Source: Sipunculus nudus
Taxonomy: Eukaryota; Annelida; Sipuncula; Golfingiida; Sipunculidae
Reading direction: 5' to 3'
Assembly: GCA_026874595.1 (NCBI GenBank)
Contig: CM049316.1
Coordinates: 61,203,676 to 61,267,675, forward strand
DNA: 64,000 nt
This document shows, piece after piece, positions 49,150 to 55,640 of this stretch. The notes beneath the pieces were generated by a model. That model saw only the letters and a program-made list of their open reading frames with translations, had not been told where the DNA came from and searched no databases. Position numbers and translations under genes: made by a program. Position 1 is the first letter of the stretch; each line of letters begins with the position of its first letter.

Positions 49150-50061
49150 GTTAGGGCGATTACATACTAAATGTAATTAATTATGATTACGACAACCTTT
49201 TAAATGTGTGTCTAAAATTACGATTACATGAAAATATCAATGTAATTTATTACGATCATAATTACCTTTATAAGTAATCATGATTACAATCATGATAACA
49301 AGTTTGTAATAATTAACAAAAAAAAAACACAAAAAATGTGTGATATTCTTTATTAATGTGTCATTTAAAACTCATGGGATATGAAGTTAAGCTGGATTCA
49401 GTGCACACTCATATATAATGATCAGTTGATATGCTGATTACTTTTTAATAAACATCAGTTATTCAGTGTCTGAATCTATAGTTAACTATGGTAGTTAAGC
49501 CGACGAGATAGTTACATTTAAAAAAATGTAATGCACAGGTCTTTTCTGTACTGTTAATTATTCAATTTTTCAAGAGAGTTTTTACTGTACATAGTAGAAT
49601 TGAACTAGTGAAATCTTAGTTCGCTGATCAAGACAGATTCGTGTTTGCTGTCACCGTGAACTTTACATGTTTTATTATCTGTCACAGTGCCAAAACTGGA
49701 TGAGAAAGACGTTAAGAACAAGATAGTAATAACAGGCGAGGTCAACAACGGATACCAAGCGGATGAGGCTGACAACAAAAAGGCAGAGGTTAAGGTAGCG
49801 TTACAAGAAGACAACAAAGGGTCTGATGCTGACCTTGGCGGCAATGACCCGGAAGCGGAAACAGAGATGTCGGCTGTCAAGTTACACGCAGAAGAGAAAA
49901 CGGAAGATATGCCAAAAGAGCCTGCGGTGAAAGAGGAAAACAAAATCCTCAAAAGTAGCCCATCTACGTCGAAAAATCACTATGTCATAGGGGTACAAGG
50001 GCTGGATGGAGAAACTGTAAGGGTGACGTTCGGAAATACTGAAGAGATCACAGAGCGTTAG
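31729..50061 (+). CDS. Signal-anchored membrane protein with cytosolic SPRY domain (six exons, 490 aa)
   Basis: Joined exons are 31729-31786, 35336-35456, 40230-40418, 45597-45718, 46704-47312 and 49688-50061 (1473 nt). Every junction has GT and AG and the phases agree. Residues 1-26 form a signal peptide (LLAAVLVIFM core). Residues 27-130 are a basic, Thr-rich ectodomain with furin-like RHRR at 56-59 and GRKR at 68-71. Residues 132-151 form a helix (GGIVVLMITVFICY) with RKVRRRR after it as the stop-transfer. Residues about 175-365 form a SPRY domain resembling SPSB proteins: GRHVIAFIWP, ARVGI, WKSMAFDL, LDCDEALLAF, YGTAF and IPAISA follow the family order. Residues 367-490 are an acidic Lys/Glu-rich tail, and no SOCS box follows. 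SPRY domains bind protein partners, so a cytosolic scaffold or receptor role is inferred. No named orthologue is recognised. Confidence 0.85.
32177..32848 (+). mobile_element. TA-flanked MITE (CAGTNNAACCCC family), interrupted
   Basis: Ends CAGTAAAAGCCCGCC and, on the other strand, CAATGGAACCCAACA, flanked by TA on both sides. The two outer parts align with the intact 176-bp copy at 59139-59314 (CCACCCCACAATT, CGACCACTTTT, GTCCCAAATA; then ACCGAGGTAA, TTTCACAAATA, AGGTGGTC). About 515 bp has been inserted between them, including the SINE at 32430-32725. TA target duplication and the CAGT start suggest a Tc1/mariner-pogo origin. Confidence 0.8.
32418..32737 (+). mobile_element. tRNA-derived SINE with target duplication
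   Basis: Body 32430-32725. The head resembles a tRNA: an A-box-like GTAATGGTTAAGG and a B-box-like GAGTTCCATACC about 40 bp later. The tail contains CCTGCGATGGACCAGCGTCC, a module I recall from fish and invertebrate SINE tails. Flanks TGTCATTTTCAT (32418-32429) and TGTCATATTCAT (32726-32737) form a 12-bp target duplication with one mismatch. RNA polymerase III promoter activity and LINE-dependent mobilisation are inferred. Confidence 0.8.
33430..35029. mobile_element. hAT-like non-autonomous element with 8-bp target duplication
   Basis: Body 33438-35021 (1584 bp). The left end is CAGAGTTGGGTCTAAAAGTA and the right end, reversed, is CAGAGTAGGATCAGAGTACA. Flanking 8-mers CTGAACAG (33430-33437) and CTAAACTG (35022-35029) are a diverged target duplication; copies B and C show the uninterrupted CTGAACAG. 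Both termini are packed with AGTACTCG/CGAGTACT words over about 170 bp. The interior has TA and CT arrays, with no transposase recognised. Confidence 0.8.
34256..34313. repeat. (CT)n microsatellite
   Basis: Uninterrupted CT run inside the hAT-like element in SPRY intron 1. Confidence 0.95.
35336..35456 (+). CDS. SPRY gene exon 2 (basic ectodomain start)
   Basis: Acceptor CTCCTTTACAG, donor GG|GTAAGG, phase 1 in and 2 out. Encodes residues 20-60 including KEFRKRKKP and QERHRRG. A repeat copy (R1 copy D) abuts its 5' side. Confidence 0.75.
36221..36288 (+). repeat. GTCT and CT microsatellite
   Basis: About eight CTGT units are followed by a CT dinucleotide run, preceded by a C tract at 36200-36211. 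Confidence 0.9.
36292..36732 (+). repeat. 49-bp minisatellite, nine copies
   Basis: Unit TATTCTAGATTTAAAACCAG, then TGAATCAGTTGTTCCATCTC, then TGTGTCACT. Copies start at 36292, 36341, 36390, 36442, 36491, 36541, 36590, 36643 and 36692. Lengths are 49 bp with small indels; the last copy is truncated. Confidence 0.95.
36825..37010 (+). repeat. Dispersed repeat R2, copy 3
   Basis: ACAAGTGGAAAAAGGCTTGC, GAGCGCAGTCAATGGT and CAAGCTTCCAACCGCCGTTT followed by TTCTTTCATGTTAC match the copies near 31270 and 30340. Confidence 0.5.
37918..38455 (+). repeat. 32-bp minisatellite
   Basis: A two-part unit alternates TCTGATGTCAATTAAT and GCTGCTGTCAATCAGT, with about 16-17 degenerate copies. Each half unit is itself a TGNTGTCAATNA variant, so the array likely grew from a 16-bp motif. 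Confidence 0.95.
39160..39192 (+). promoter_or_regulatory. Possible YY1 and NRF1 sites in intron 2
   Basis: CAAGATGGCGCTG resembles the YY1 motif, and GAGCATGCGCAG, a few bases later, resembles NRF1. The pair is typical of some CpG promoters. No transcript start or downstream exon was recognised, and similar words occur in dispersed repeats. Confidence 0.2.
40230..40418 (+). CDS. SPRY gene exon 3 (Thr-rich ectodomain)
   Basis: Acceptor TTCATTTAG, donor AG|GTAAGG. Encodes residues 60-123: GRKR, KKPRTTTMTTTTRQ (candidate O-glycosylation), then a more structured SHTEFFLLTHMGHVSVRFGK segment. Confidence 0.8.
40874..41164 (+). CDS. Candidate 96-codon ORF in intron 3, unrecognised
   Basis: I do not recognise the product. 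The frame contains an internal ATG in AAAATGGCAGCCATG context and a more GC/CpG-rich, protein-like stretch (MAAMVSGFENLGEINPSAFD, then PRPARFYLWREIL). It sits on the same strand as the host gene, with no clear splice partner. It may be a retroposed or repeat-derived fragment or chance. Confidence 0.2.
   Translation: MLCCNKKERFKGTGAILIISTCNLCVNKMAAMVSGFENLGEINPSAFDNYAGMRIACIPRPARFYLWREILKNVFSAQFRVEQCFFWNTPKSSNYR
41503..41556. repeat. (TA)n microsatellite
   Basis: Uninterrupted TA array within SPRY intron 3. Confidence 0.95.
42150..42270 (+). other. Possible SINE fragment with B-box-like motif
   Basis: GGGAGTTCGAACCTCAGCC at about 42211 contains GTTCGAACC, a good tRNA B box, but no A box, tail or target duplication was identified. 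Confidence 0.25.
42641..43120. mobile_element. Element with near-perfect 100-bp inverted arms
   Basis: Left arm 42641-42742 and right arm 43020-43120 are reverse complements with, by my count, one substitution and one A-run indel (TGGATCCAAAATGTTATCCG; CATTGCCGAGCTATCCTGAA; CAAAATCCGTTGAAAACTTT). The 277-bp loop contains a CCTCCACTTGACGGAGG hairpin and overlapping minus-strand frames without recognised domains. The arm identity implies recent origin or gene conversion. Confidence 0.9.
43355..43432. repeat. Hairpin repeat, 22-bp arms
   Basis: TACACGTTGCGACGCGACTC (43355) pairs with GAGTCAGGTCGCAACGTGTA (ending 43432) with two mismatches. Related GCGACGCGACTCAA words occur at 43248-43265, suggesting a small foldback repeat family. 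Confidence 0.75.
43490..44430 (+). repeat. Dispersed repeat blocks (CCAAATTTCAGGCTGATA)
   Basis: GCCAAATTTCAGGCTGATA, ACATTCCTGAGATATGTGT and ATGATTCATAGAAGGACGCT occur at about 43490-43575 and again at 44343-44422. A weaker version with GGAATTTCAGGCCGATACAT lies at 44100. Intervening sequence is otherwise unrecognised. Confidence 0.7.
44629..44835 (+). mobile_element. GGGGCGGATCC-family MITE
   Basis: Ends CAGGGGCGGATGCAGG and, reversed, CACTGGCGGATCCCGG. A run of about 14 C lies just inside the right end. Related copies lie at 62140-62303, 3211-3403 and, as single ends, near 190 and 22543. Confidence 0.75.
45232..45545 (+). repeat. R1 dispersed repeat, copy E
   Basis: AAAATCTGCATTCTAAGGAA, GCAAGCCTCCGCC, CGGCCCATATTCCCAGGTTC, CTTGATGGCGTTCCTGAAC, GAGATTCCGTTCATAA and GGGGATAAACGCAC follow the R1 order. 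It lies about 50 bp upstream of exon 4. Confidence 0.8.
45597..45718 (+). CDS. SPRY gene exon 4 (transmembrane helix)
   Basis: Acceptor TATATTTGCAG, donor CAAG|GTGATT, phase 2 in and 1 out. Encodes residues 123-164 with the AGTVGGIVVLMITVFICYG helix followed by RKVRRRRILVQ, so the C-terminus is cytosolic. Confidence 0.8.
45748..46214. mobile_element. GGTAGCAGAACT-family MITE, complete copy
   Basis: Lies in SPRY intron 4. Left end TAAGTAGCAGAACTAG; right end reversed AAGGTAGCAGAACTGGCAAA. Internal blocks such as ATATTAAACTACATGACA and TTTGTTTGTTTTTCCTC recur, inverted, in the copy at 52199-54041. Confidence 0.8.
46704..47312 (+). CDS. SPRY gene exon 5 (whole SPRY domain)
   Basis: Acceptor CTTGTTTTAAAG, donor GAAG|GTAAAT, phase 1 both sides. 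Encodes residues 164-367 including the entire SPRY domain, so the domain could be shuffled as a symmetric phase 1-1 module. The frame stays open into both flanking introns (46595-47500). Confidence 0.85.
47551..48064 (+). repeat. Dispersed 0.5 kb repeat with GTCCGTCC motif, copy 2
   Basis: Begins CCCGTCTCGGGGCGTATTAT, then GGTCCGTCCGTCCGTCC; ends GGGGCGTATTATCCACAGTT then GCGGTGCGCTTGT. Three internal units with (CAT)ATTNAATGAG(G/T)TCAGAGGTCA occur near 47701, 47851 and 47995. The last contains a perfect AGGTCA-G-AGGTCA at 48008-48020. Matches 5502-5973. Confidence 0.8.
49155..49312. mobile_element. Possible hAT-like end with GTAATTACGATTAC words
   Basis: GGGTTAGGGCGATTACATAC is followed by alternating TAATTA/GATTACGA/AATCATGATTAC words on both strands, the same design as the AGTACTCG ends of the 33438-35021 element. 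No opposite end or target duplication was found. Confidence 0.4.
49688..50061 (+). CDS. SPRY gene exon 6 (acidic tail and stop)
   Basis: Acceptor TATCTGTCACAG, phase 1 in. Encodes residues 367-490 and ends at TAG. The tail is rich in Glu, Asp and Lys (for example EAETEMSAVKLHAEEKTEDM) and finishes with a less charged YVIGVQGLDGETVRVTFGN segment that could be a short conserved motif. Confidence 0.8.
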
Positions 50062-50200
50062 GGGAAAGGGGCGGAACCAGAGGAATTCAACGGGTTGTTA
50101 CACTGAATTTAGATGAAAAAATTATTCAACATAATCTATATTGATGCATACTGTAAGGTGACAAAATTGAGTCAGTGTATAAAATATGGTTCTGTCTGGA

Positions 50201-50240
50201 ATTAAAATCTTTAAGCTATACACCTGAACTAAATGTGTGT
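50201..50240 (+). terminator. Polyadenylation signal of the SPRY gene
   Basis: ATTAAA at 50201-50206, 140 bp after the stop codon, is followed about 27 bp later by a TGTGTGT element at 50233. The arrangement fits a cleavage site near 50220. AATAAA is absent in this interval. Confidence 0.5.
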
Positions 50241-50560
50241 CACAAAGAGTTCAGTTTCTTTGCTCTTTTAATTTAATATTTCCTGTCTTAGAAGAGTTTA
50301 GTAGACTACCGATACTGAAATGGCTGAGGGCCAAGTGTTGTCTGTATTTTGCAGTATACGAACACAGGGCCCTCCAACATAAGGGTATAGCCAGTGACAG
50401 GTGGACGATAAATGAAACATACTTTTTTAAGACGATAGCTTCATTGGAATAGCATTTTAACGAGTAAAGCTAAGATTCCTTATGTATGAGCTGCGGCTTC
50501 GGCATACTGCATGCGGATAAAATAGGTTTTGACTAAATGAAACAACTAAGTACACATTAT

Positions 50561-51384
50561 TACGGGTATCCGGCAACGTCAACGGCAACGGTGACGACTA
50601 CAACGAGATGCGTTTTGGGTGTACACACTTTAATCAGGCAAGATTTATAATTAAAGGCCAAATCGCACGTGTTTTGTTCATTACGATGGAACTCCAGGGC
50701 GATTTCCTTCTATATACTGGCCTTGACTTAAATAACCGTGTGACAAGATATTGAATTAAAGAGGTGTACTGGGACCAATTTATTAATCAAAGAAGAAAAT
50801 AGAAAGGAACATAATTTAATTTATTTCATACACCATATGAAATTAGAGGGACTTATATTATCGCGCATCTAGAAAATAGTTCTTTAGCTTACTTTTTTAC
50901 CCTTATAGCCGATATTGTGCCTTTTCGGGCCACCAATGTGCTTTTAAAACTAAAATGCTGGGAAAGGATGCCCATGCGTGGTACCTTTAAACCTCGTAAT
51001 AACGACCACCATCAGGACCTCGTCGCTTTTCCGAGATGGTCGTCTAGGTGAAGTCTTATTGAAGAGCAAACAAAGAACAGGGACCGTGAACAAGTGGTCG
51101 ATATTTCGAGATGGTTGCTAAACTGAGGTGCTCGTTAGGTGAGGTTTAACTGTAGTCGTGAGGTTATTTTATGGGAGTGGCGCTGTGCTATAATTTTCGG
51201 CAACGGGAAAAATCGCTCAGAGACCGATTCGAAAAATAGCCAGATAGTCATACCACATTGTCGTTTCCGCAACGTGCGCATGTGTTCACTCGAATGAAAT
51301 TGATATTGACCGATTTGTTTTTTTGTTTTTTTTTTGCCGTTGCCGCATTATCGTTGCCTTATTGCCGTTGCCGGAAAACGGGAA
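50561..51384. mobile_element. Foldback-like element with CGGCAACG termini
   Basis: TATCCGGCAACGTCAACGGC at the left and, reversed, TTCCGGCAACGGCAATAAGG at the right share a motif repeated several times (GGCAACG). The interval contains a separate MITE at 50982-51154. Boundaries are approximate. Confidence 0.45.
50982..51154. mobile_element. TA-flanked MITE (TAAACCTC...GAGGTTTAA)
   Basis: The left end TACCTTTAAACCTCGTAATA and the reversed right end TACAGTTAAACCTCACCTAA match over most of their length. Internal CGAGATGG and TGGTCG words are repeated. Resembles Tc1/mariner-type MITEs. Confidence 0.65.
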
Positions 51385-52198
51385 GAATGAGTACACAGCT
51401 TAACGTGAGATTCCTGAAGCTGGTGACACATACCAACGTTTATCGCATCCAATTAACGCGTCCGGTCGTCGCATCCGTCTAAACAATCCGGACACTATAA
51501 TTTCAGTTGAACATGACACATACTTCAGGCAACGATTATGAGCTGCGTTCAACGGATCCGTTGATCGCAGATGTTGAGCACTGCTCGATTTTTGCGTTGA
51601 ATGCATCCGGCAAACGCATAGGGGCTTCAATTTTATGACGTAAAATTTAGGAAGCCCTCACTTACATAATCAAAATATGATTTTGAAAGTTCATTGAAGG
51701 AGTATTACCGTCAGGAAGTATCCCCATGTCTATAACACTCAACATATATCTTACTCTATAACCGATAAATGCTTTCCAAAATGGCTGCAACAATGTTATA
51801 TTTTATGCAATAAAAAGGTAACATTTAAAGTGGAAACTAAATTAAGCGTCAGGCACGGGCGCCAGGACAATTATTTTGGAGGGTGGAGGTTCTATCAATT
51901 ATTGATTTAATTAAAAACATAATTATATTTTATATTTTTACTGAAATATCATTTTGGTTAACAGGCATATATCTTGATCTGAAAGGACAAAACGACATAT
52001 CATCACCTGTTTGATGCTTGTATGTGTAATGTGTTGCCGCATGGTTGCAGTCCGTACGAATACGTATTGCTACATGTAGCGATATTTGCCGGTTCCGCAT
52101 GGTATCCCTGAGCGACATATAGAAAATATACATGTGTGATCGTGCCGGTACATTTGAAACATCTCAACACGTATAATAATACTAAGGAATCTTAGCTT
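51385..52198. other. Intergenic, no gene recognised
   Basis: Contains GCATCCGNNTAAACG-like words near 51450-51480 and 51590-51620 and AT-rich sequence after 51660. No gene was seen. Confidence 0.4.
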
Positions 52199-52672
52199 AA
52201 GGTAGCAGAACTGGGAAAACCTCTGTATTCAAAATCAACCAGAGTCATTTAAAATCAATATAAGATCCTGAAATTATAGTATATTTAATAATATTTATGG
52301 CCTGCATAGTTTTGAAATGTTCATTCATTTTTATGACAATATCTCAGAAGTTTTTTTTTCACTCTATCGCATGTCTTTCTTTTTAACAAATGAAAAAAAA
52401 TGTTATGGATTCAAAATTTAAAATTTCAGTTTCAAGATAATCATAGACGTGAGAAAGGAAAAACAAAGAAAACACTTTTGAGATATTGTCATATAGTTTA
52501 ATATAAGCCCGCTAAAGATCTGTGCTTAAAACAGCGCACTATTTAAATTTAAATTTTTTTTTTTAAATGTAAAACTATCATATGAACAGGTTAGAAAATT
52601 AAAAAGAAATACTTAAAGCATCAGAAACAACACTGTTCCAGGTTGAAAATAATGTATTCTTTAGGGGTCTAA

Positions 52673-53118
52673 AGGCCAAAACACACTGGCGCGGGCGACA
52701 CGCGGGCGGCAAGCGGTCACGCGGCAGGTACGCGGCAGATTTAAAACACACTGAACACGGGCGGCACGCGGGCGGCACGCGGGCGGCAAGCGGTCACGCG
52801 GCAGGTACGCGGCAGATTTAAAACACACTGGCGCGGGCGACACGCGGGCGGCAAGCGGTCACGCGGCAGGTACGCGGCAGATTTGAAACACACTGGCGGG
52901 CGACACGCGGGCGGCAAGCGGTCACGCGGCAGGTACGCGGCAGATTTAAAACACACTGAACGCGGGCGGCACGCGGGCGGCAAGCGGTCACGCGGCAGGT
53001 ACGCGGCAGATTTAAAACACACTTGCGCGGGCGAAACGCGGGCGGCAAGCGGTCACGCGGCAGGTACGCGGCAGATTTAAAACACACTGAACGCGGGCGG
53101 CACGCGGGCGGCAAGCGG
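52673..53118 (+). repeat. 65-bp tandem array derived from the Harbinger terminus
   Basis: Seven units start with AAAACACACTG at 52678, 52743, 52820, 52885, 52948, 53014 and 53079. Each continues GCGCGGGCG(G/A)CACGCGGGCGGC-like sequence, then AAGCGGTCACGCGGCAGGTA and CGCGGCAGATTT. The period is 63-66 bp, with one 77-bp unit containing an extra GCGGCACGCGGG. Highly GC-rich against AT-rich flanks. Long frames of Arg, Pro and Gly codons on both strands are artefacts. Confidence 0.9.
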
Positions 53119-53199
53119 CAATTCCAGTTCGAGTGGAAGGCCTCGGTGAAGGTCATATGTTCTAAAGAGTATTTGGCCTACATACATAAGATAGGAAGG

Positions 53200-53439
53200 A
53201 TGAACAACAGTCCGGAGCCTGAATCAAGTGATGAGGATGACATACTTCTACCATATCTAATCCGATTAAAATCTATGCAGAAAAGGAAAAGAAGATGGTG
53301 GGTCCATGGCATTCTTGAGAAAAGAAAGAAATACGGCGAATACCATCGTATTGAGTTTTATTATACTGAGGCTACATTGCACTTGTCGTTGGTCTATTTT
53401 ATATTTCAGCTCCTCCAGCCAATTTGTAAATTGCTTTAA
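53200..53439 (+). pseudogene. Harbinger transposase N-terminal fragment
   Basis: An open frame of 79 codons starts MNNSPEPESSDEDDILLPYL. Residues 23-50 (LKSMQKRKRRWWVHGILEKR then KKYGEYHR) match the N-terminal signature of PIF/Harbinger (HARBI1-like) transposases: basic stretch, WWVH, basic segment, (F/Y)GE(F/Y)H. After residue 50 the sequence (EFYYTEATLHLSLVYFIF) no longer fits the family, and the DDE catalytic core is absent. A family transposase is normally several hundred residues, so this is the 5' stub of a deleted copy. Confidence 0.75.
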
Positions 53440-53573
53440 AAGTAAATGAAACGAACAAATAAACAATTAACATTATATATATAAACATTAACATTAAATA
53501 TATTGCTGTCCACATGCTGCTTTTGGGACCGGTTTGCTGCACGGCAGACGGAGTACACATGTTATATACTTAC

Positions 53574-53714
53574 CAGACACACCTAATTCTGTACCATTGG
53601 CGTTCCATATATTCACTGCCGTCCCTACGTCGCGGTAGGAAGGTCCTCGCAGTTATATAAGGAAGGTCTCTTTTGGACCTCAATAATTAATCTGTCAATC
53701 GGAACATTTGACAT
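53574..53714 (-). pseudogene. MADF-domain protein fragment of the Harbinger element
   Basis: Reads MSNVPIDRLIIEVQKRPSLY from 53714 and then hits TAG at 53627-53625. Just beyond, another frame reads YRDVGTAVNIWNANGTELGV and ends at a good donor (GTAAGTAT). Together these match a MADF/Myb-like domain (IEEV.KRP.LYD; YRD; W..IG.ELG.S). Harbinger elements carry a second gene of this type, in agreement with the transposase stub on the opposite strand. The frame break makes it a pseudogene. Confidence 0.65.
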
Positions 53715-54041
53715 CTTCCCCACGTGTCGATGTGACGACCTTGTTGGTACACGTGACTAGGGAAACCTTACTTTTCTTATAATGTTACGTCAGTATCGGA
53801 AAAATCCCCCCCAAAAGAATCGCTCCGGAGCGATCTCAGAAACTCGTCGCGTGGCCGCCTGCGTGCCGCACGCGTGCCGCACGCGCCAGTGTGTTTTGTC
53901 ATAAGTTATATATAGGGAAGCGATTTTTGCCGCTTTGCCGCCCGCGTGCCGCCCACGCCAGTGTGTTTTGGCTTCAATGTGGGCTTAAAACAACTTTTCG
54001 ACTGATTTTAGATACATGGGTTTTTCCTAGTGCTGCTACCC

Positions 54042-54530
54042 AAACTCCTTTGCTCCATCAGCTGTAAATTTTTTCTTTATACTCTACTCAAGGTAAGCAG
54101 CACAGCCTGTGTCAAGTAGCATTCAATTCAGCATCTCCATGGCAACTTATAGGTGTTAATCTGGTGTACCCTTATATTATGAGCAATTAGAGCTTCATGT
54201 ATACAAGTACATCAACAGGCTATTGTTCGGGATATTTGACGGGAGAGGGAGTGGGAGGAAGTTTAGTAGGGGTATTTTAATTACCGTGGTTTTCAGTAAT
54301 GTTTGTATTGAAGATGGCGTGATTCTGATCGCATCAACATAGGTGTGCATATATAACATATGTTATTATATATAACATATGTATTCACTTGCACTACAAA
54401 TTGGAAAATGTTTGATGAAACTCGTCGTGATGATAAATTATTTTAGTTCCTGATGATGGTGCTAGTTAATATAAGGTGATATTTCTGAAAAATCCATCAA
54501 AGTGTATAAAAAATACGTTTCACAAAGATG

Positions 54531-54531
<1 letters not shown>
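54042..54531. other. Intergenic, no gene recognised
   Basis: AT-rich, with a TATATAACATATG direct repeat near 54350-54380. No gene was seen. Confidence 0.4.

Positions 54532-54584
<53 letters not shown>
54532..54584. repeat. (TA)n microsatellite
   Basis: Uninterrupted TA array. Confidence 0.95.
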
Positions 54585-54588
<4 letters not shown>

Positions 54589-55241
54589 AAGATGTTAAAA
54601 TTATTTCAATAGATCGGTGCGAGGTGTCAATATGTTGATCCGAGGTATTCTGGAATCTGGAAAATAGGTTTGCTTGTATCAGATAACCATTTATTAAGTA
54701 TGGAGCCAGTCTATATATCATACAGAATGAGGCGTCATTTTGGATGTTTGGGGGATGGGATTAATTGAGAAAGGATTAAAAGGGAACCAGTCTATTGTTT
54801 ATGGAAGAGACGTTTTTTGTGTCTTCATTTTTGGACATTGCAAATTTATAGACGTTGCTGATAAATTCTCTTATTCTTCTTATTTTTAAAGAAGTTGTAC
54901 CAGAAGTGCTTCTATATATTTCCTTGTACTTTGCCACATATGTGATATATATATATATATTTTTAACGGCGAGCCGCTAGGTGCCTTGCGCTATGACCAT
55001 GACATGTTTAAGGTATTCTCTTACACTAAGCACAGGAGAATATTATTAAATCTAGCACCGTCCACTTTGTTTCTCATGTAAAATGCATATTGTAATATAT
55101 CATATTTTCCTTCAGTAATCTGTATGTGATTTCAAGGTTTTATTCTATATTTAATGTATAACTTATATGTATCTACACAAATGTTTTCACACAGACGTTT
55201 TTAGTCAAATGTATAGTTTTATGGATACACAGAGTTGGGGG

Positions 55242-55243
<2 letters not shown>
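54585..55243. other. Intergenic, no gene recognised
   Basis: AT-rich with a short TA run near 54945-54960. No coding or RNA gene was seen. Confidence 0.4.
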
Positions 55244-55309
<66 letters not shown>

Positions 55310-55552
55310 GAGAAAAATTCTGACCGGTTCAAGACTTGATAAGTATCTGAATTCAGTGTAAATCCTGAAATATGTTAAACATGAAGAATGAAAATTGTTC
55401 TGTCTTGTAAATAAAACAGCGATATATATACTATTTTCTTGAAGATTGTGATTTACAGCGGACTTAATCCCGTACTGGTTCACCGGACTTGTGCGCCACC
55501 AACATGGTTTCGGGATCGGCCCAATATATTCCCCTGAGCAATTTGTCTTCGT

Positions 55553-55637
<85 letters not shown>

Positions 55638-55640
55638 AAG
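55244..55640 (+). repeat. Two compound (TA)n(GA)n microsatellites
   Basis: TA arrays pass directly into GA arrays at 55246-55307 and again at 55556-55633, both in the same orientation. Each is followed by an A/G-rich tail containing AAGAGA and GGAAA(T/A)TT-like sequence. The 250 bp between them is unremarkable. The open frame across them is repeat-derived. Confidence 0.9.

Larger units (their letters stand above)
47313..49687 (+). other. SPRY gene intron 5 (2.4 kb)
   Basis: Contains an in-frame extension to a TAA at 47498-47500, the GTCCGTCC repeat copy 2 (47551-48064), a TGCGCATGC word near 48594, a TA array (49085-49146) and a cluster of GTAATTACGATTAC-like words (49155-49312). 48065-49080 otherwise shows nothing. 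Confidence 0.7.
52670..53977. mobile_element. PIF/Harbinger element, internally deleted
   Basis: Body 52673-53974. Ends AGGCCAAAACACACTGGCG and, reversed, AAGCCAAAACACACTGGCG. Flanking TAA (52670-52672) and CAA (53975-53977) are a probable 3-bp target duplication, the Harbinger length. It encodes fragments of both typical Harbinger proteins: a transposase N-terminus on the plus strand and a MADF-domain protein on the minus strand. The left terminal sequence is tandemly amplified. Most of the transposase is missing, so it cannot be autonomous. Confidence 0.8.
52199..54041. mobile_element. GGTAGCAGAACT-family MITE split by a Harbinger insertion
   Basis: Left end TAAGGTAGCAGAACTGGGAA and reversed right end TTGGGTAGCAGCACTAGGAA match the complete copy at 45748-46214. 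The outer parts (52199-52672 and 53975-54041) together give about 540 bp. The Harbinger element sits between them. Confidence 0.75.

Noticed and set aside
52741-53156. Minus- and plus-strand open frames rich in Arg, Pro and Gly across 52.7-53.1 kb
   Set aside because: They are translations of the 65-bp tandem array; both strands are open because the unit lacks stops.
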